From Lacrimispora celerecrescens (GTDB lineage: Bacteria > Bacillota > Clostridia > Lachnospirales > Lachnospiraceae), in contig NZ_JPME01000013.1 of NCBI RefSeq assembly GCF_000732605.1, positions 174,221 to 238,220 of the forward strand: a stretch of DNA of 64,000 nt, given 5' to 3'. This document shows, piece by piece, positions 61,978-64,000 of the stretch. The notes below the pieces were generated by a model, which worked only from the letters and a program-made list of their open reading frames with translations, had not been told where the DNA came from and made no database searches. The translations under genes were made by a program, and so were the position numbers. Position 1 is the stretch's first letter; the number at the start of each line of letters is the position of its first letter.

Positions 61978-62976
61978 TTATCTTGTGAAATAGTTCGTTA
62001 TCCTTTTTAAAAGTTCCCAGACATTATCTCCGTAATTGCTTACTAAAACTATAATCAGCCTTTTTTTTGCATCATAGCTGGAAATAAAGCTGACGCCTGG
62101 ATCACAGCCTTGAAAATATGGTTGGTAACCGCTATCCTGCTTTTTAAGCCAAATGCCATAACCATAACATTGTGCTTCTCCACTATGGTTAGTTATCATA
62201 GCAGCTGTCATCTCTGGCGAAAGCAATTGGCCGGACATAAAATGTTCCCAAAATAATCTTATATCATTTACTGTTGTAAATGCACCGCCTGCACCTGTAC
62301 CTTTTGCGTCTACACTGAAAATATTAGTGCGGTAGTCATTGCCTTTTTCATTGTAAATATAATTTACTGCACATTTTGCAGGCAGTCTATCCAATTCATA
62401 ATACCCGGTGTTAACCATTCCACAGGGCGCAAATATATTATCTTTCAGAAATTCATCAAAGTCCGATCCTGTTATTTCTTCAATTATCATAGCCAGCACG
62501 ACAAAGCCGGTATTATTATATTTAAACCTGCTTCCACGTGGATATATCATAGGTTTGTCAATAAAAAACGGCAACAGATCCTTATTTGAGCGTATCCTAT
62601 AATTGGGAAAATCTATCCACAGCTCCTCATAGTCACTCATAACCTGTTCATCAAAATAATCCGGTATCCCGGAAGTATGGGATAGCAATTCCTCTATGGT
62701 TATTGTACCATCAATGGCCTTTAAGTCAAAATCGAAAATATTACCAATTTTGTCATTAAGATGGAGTAATCCTCTTTCTATTAGCTGCAATATTCCTATA
62801 GCAACAAAAACCTTTCCTGCGGATGCAGTGGCAAATTTTGTATCGTTTTCATTTGGAACCTTATTAGGTAAATCGGCATACCCAAATGACTTCTGAAAAA
62901 CTGTTTCATCTTCTCTTTGTATCAACAGGCAGCCCCTAAAGTCTGTTCCAATCAAGTCATTTATATCCATATACAT
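61978..62976 (-). CDS. Serine hydrolase, class C beta-lactamase fold
   Basis: The 332-residue protein has the S-x-x-K box in TKFATASAGKVFVAIGILQ and the Y-x-N box in SRFKYNNTGFVVLAMI. An H/K-x-G box near the C-terminus is less clear. These enzymes include D-aminopeptidases, esterases and penicillin-binding proteins; activity cannot be told. There is no signal peptide, so it is probably cytoplasmic. AAAGGAA lies about 6 nt before ATG 62976; a second ATG two codons later is possible. AT-richer than its neighbours, perhaps acquired. Confidence 0.87.
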   Translation of the reverse strand: MYMDINDLIGTDFRGCLLIQREDETVFQKSFGYADLPNKVPNENDTKFATASAGKVFVAIGILQLIERGLLHLNDKIGNIFDFDLKAIDGTITIEELLSHTSGIPDYFDEQVMSDYEELWIDFPNYRIRSNKDLLPFFIDKPMIYPRGSRFKYNNTGFVVLAMIIEEITGSDFDEFLKDNIFAPCGMVNTGYYELDRLPAKCAVNYIYNEKGNDYRTNIFSVDAKGTGAGGAFTTVNDIRLFWEHFMSGQLLSPEMTAAMITNHSGEAQCYGYGIWLKKQDSGYQPYFQGCDPGVSFISSYDAKKRLIIVLVSNYGDNVWELLKRITNYFTR

Positions 62977-63069
62977 CTGATTCCTTTCCGCTGATTTTTA
63001 ATAATCTCTCCTCAGTATAGCATAAGTACTTAAAAAAGAAGCATCCCGGATTCAATTATTTTCCCATGC

Positions 63070-63098
63070 AAAAAAACAGATCTCCATAACTGGAGATC
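63070..63098 (-). terminator. Terminator
   Basis: GATCTCCA (63079-63086) pairs with TGGAGATC (63091-63098), loop TAAC, with T-run on the minus strand. It lies after the small membrane protein gene. Confidence 0.8.
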
Positions 63099-63169
63099 CG
63101 CTTCTGGTCCTTAAAATTATAAGAGCGAAAATGGAGCCGGATATTACCGGATTTCATGTTAGGATAACA

Positions 63170-63322
63170 TCAGATTGCCCTATATTTGTCTGGTAGATGA
63201 TTAAAAATAAACCAACATATGAATGTAGCCATTAAAGAGTAAATTATAGAAATTATAAAACAACTCATAAATTTTTTGTTTATCACCAAACCTTTTATTA
63301 ATTTGTTGACTTCACCTGTCAT
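63170..63322 (-). CDS. Small membrane protein (50 aa)
   Basis: ATG 63322 has AGAAGG at good spacing, better supported than the longer in-frame start. The product has a short basic N-terminus (MTGEVNKLIKGLVINKKF) and one long hydrophobic segment (CFIISIIYSLMATFICWFIF) ending in HLPDKYRAI. A single-pass small protein of unknown function; it is followed by a terminator, which supports transcription. Confidence 0.5.
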   Translation of the reverse strand: MTGEVNKLIKGLVINKKFMSCFIISIIYSLMATFICWFIFNHLPDKYRAI

Positions 63323-63429
63323 AAATTTAACCTTCTTTCTATTATTTAATGGCACTCTATTACAAATAGTTTAATCATTGGGAAATAAACTTATGACCGA
63401 AGCTATCAAGGATTCCGCTGTGCCTTAAA

Positions 63430-63621
63430 TCATAATATTTCCTGGACTCTACCCACTTGTCCATTCGTTAACATCACTTTGATTCCATGAGGGTGAAAGC
63501 TACTGTTTGTTAATATTTTCCCAACGATTCCTTCTGTTAGTTTTCCGGTTCTTTGGTCAGATTTTAATACAATTTTTACTGTTGCACCTATTTTAATATC
63601 AATTCTATTTTGTCCGTTCAT
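63430..63621 (-). CDS. ywbE: YwbE family protein
   Basis: The 63-residue protein matches YwbE (DUF2196): MNGQNRIDIKIGATVKIVLK, SDQRTGKLTEGIVGKILTNS and FHPHGIKVMLTNGQVGRVQE. It is a small beta-barrel protein of unknown role. GGAG lies about 7 nt before ATG 63621. Confidence 0.92.
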   Translation of the reverse strand: MNGQNRIDIKIGATVKIVLKSDQRTGKLTEGIVGKILTNSSFHPHGIKVMLTNGQVGRVQEIL

Positions 63622-63751
63622 TTTTCTCCTCGCTTTAGCATCCGTTAGTTTATAATATATTATTATACATATTCTAGACGTTGATGTTTATTAAATTACC
63701 TTTATGTAAAATATTTCCACAGGCTGTCCCCAAAAAGACATTTTCATAAAT

Positions 63752-63793
63752 CAAAAAATAGCGGAAACCCTGATAAAATCTAGGTTTTCGCTA
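63752..63793 (-). terminator. Terminator of the rRNA/tRNA-Gly transcript
   Basis: TAGCGGAAACC (63759-63769) pairs with GGTTTTCGCTA (63783-63793), with one wobble. On the minus strand it lies 12 nt after tRNA-Gly and is followed by a T-run. Confidence 0.8.
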
Positions 63794-63804
63794 CAAATAA
63801 AAAG

Positions 63805-63877
63805 AGCGCGAGACGGGACTCGAACCCGCGACCCCGACCTTGGCAAGGTCGTACTCCACCAACTGAGCCACTCGCGC
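63805..63877 (-). tRNA. tRNA-Gly(GCC)
   Basis: Full cloverleaf on the minus strand: acceptor GCGCGAG/CTCGCGC, D-arm with GTTGGTGGAG, anticodon stem CGACC/GGTCG with loop TTGCCAA (anticodon GCC), T-arm CGGG-TTCGAGT-CCCG. Discriminator T, CCA not encoded. It is about 100 bp after the 23S rRNA and probably co-transcribed. Confidence 0.97.
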
Positions 63878-63975
63878 ATATCTCTTCTTTACTTTTCTTT
63901 TGAGACATATACCCTCAAAACCACACATTGCTACATATCTATTTTCATCCGTTCTTTCCTCTTACCTAAACCAAC

Positions 63976-64000
63976 CTGGTTAAGCCCTCGACCTATTAGT
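63976..64000 (-). rRNA. 23S rRNA, 3' end only
   Basis: On the minus strand the window edge reads ACTAATAGGTCGAGGGCTTA, then ACC, the highly conserved 3' terminal region of 23S rRNA. The gene runs off the right edge; the exact 3' end is approximate. No 5S rRNA lies between it and tRNA-Gly. Confidence 0.9.

Overview
The window looks like a chromosomal segment of a low-to-moderate GC Firmicute, most likely a Lachnospiraceae / Clostridium-cluster XIVa gut bacterium of the Lacrimispora type. This is inferred from gene content and style, not from a search: a DUF5688 protein, a CvfB-acyl-ACP thioesterase pair, CUT1 sugar transporters without their own ATPase, YesM/YesN-type and AraC membrane regulators, VanZ, YwbE, strong AGGAGG ribosome binding sites and a tRNA-Gly after the 23S rRNA.

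Region 1 (1 to about 15.9 kb) is AT-rich and mobile. It opens with a tyrosine integrase cut by the left edge, then about 1.3 kb of gene-free DNA packed with small hairpins. A patchwork follows: a ParB-like remnant, an Mrr-type nuclease, a serine recombinase with a res-like site, a leftward operon of very small genes with hairpins in its gene junctions, a Cro-like repressor with three operators embedded in promoters, a RelB/RelE-type toxin-antitoxin pair, a two-gene TIR-like plus four-helix membrane protein cassette (a Thoeris-like defence candidate), an HNH/AP2 phage-type endonuclease, a phage-like virion protein and a cold-shock protein. A 32-bp repeat at 3.4 and 13.9 kb brackets most of this cargo.

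Region 2 (16 to 32.4 kb) is ordinary chromosome: a split ThrE exporter, feoAB with a Fur box, uvrB with a LexA box, threonine aldolase, a CtpA-type protease, ftsEX, a CdaR/PucR regulator, an orphan MsmK/UgpC-type sugar ATPase, a methyltransferase, cvfB and a thioesterase.

Region 3 (32.4 to 55.7 kb) holds two polysaccharide-use islands, each bounded by nearly identical tRNA-Gln(CTG) genes (three copies, same strand). Island A has a sulfatase, GH88, DUF2264, a toroid/lyase-like protein, an ABC importer and an AraC-type membrane regulator; it fits a sulfated uronic-acid glycan such as a glycosaminoglycan. Island B has an ABC importer, a frameshifted GH2, a YesM/YesN two-component system and GH105; it fits a pectin-like or other uronic-acid glycan. 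Neither encodes an ATPase, so the orphan MsmK at 28.6 kb is the likely shared motor.

Region 4 (55.7 to 64 kb) carries an ECF sigma / RsgI-like anti-sigma pair (anti-sigma frameshifted), a CDF metal exporter, truA, vanZ, an L,D-transpeptidase, a cytidylate-kinase-like protein, a serine hydrolase, ywbE, tRNA-Gly(GCC) and the 3' end of a 23S rRNA on the minus strand. Four genes in the window look broken by loss of one base in a short G/C run, which may be real decay or an assembly artefact.
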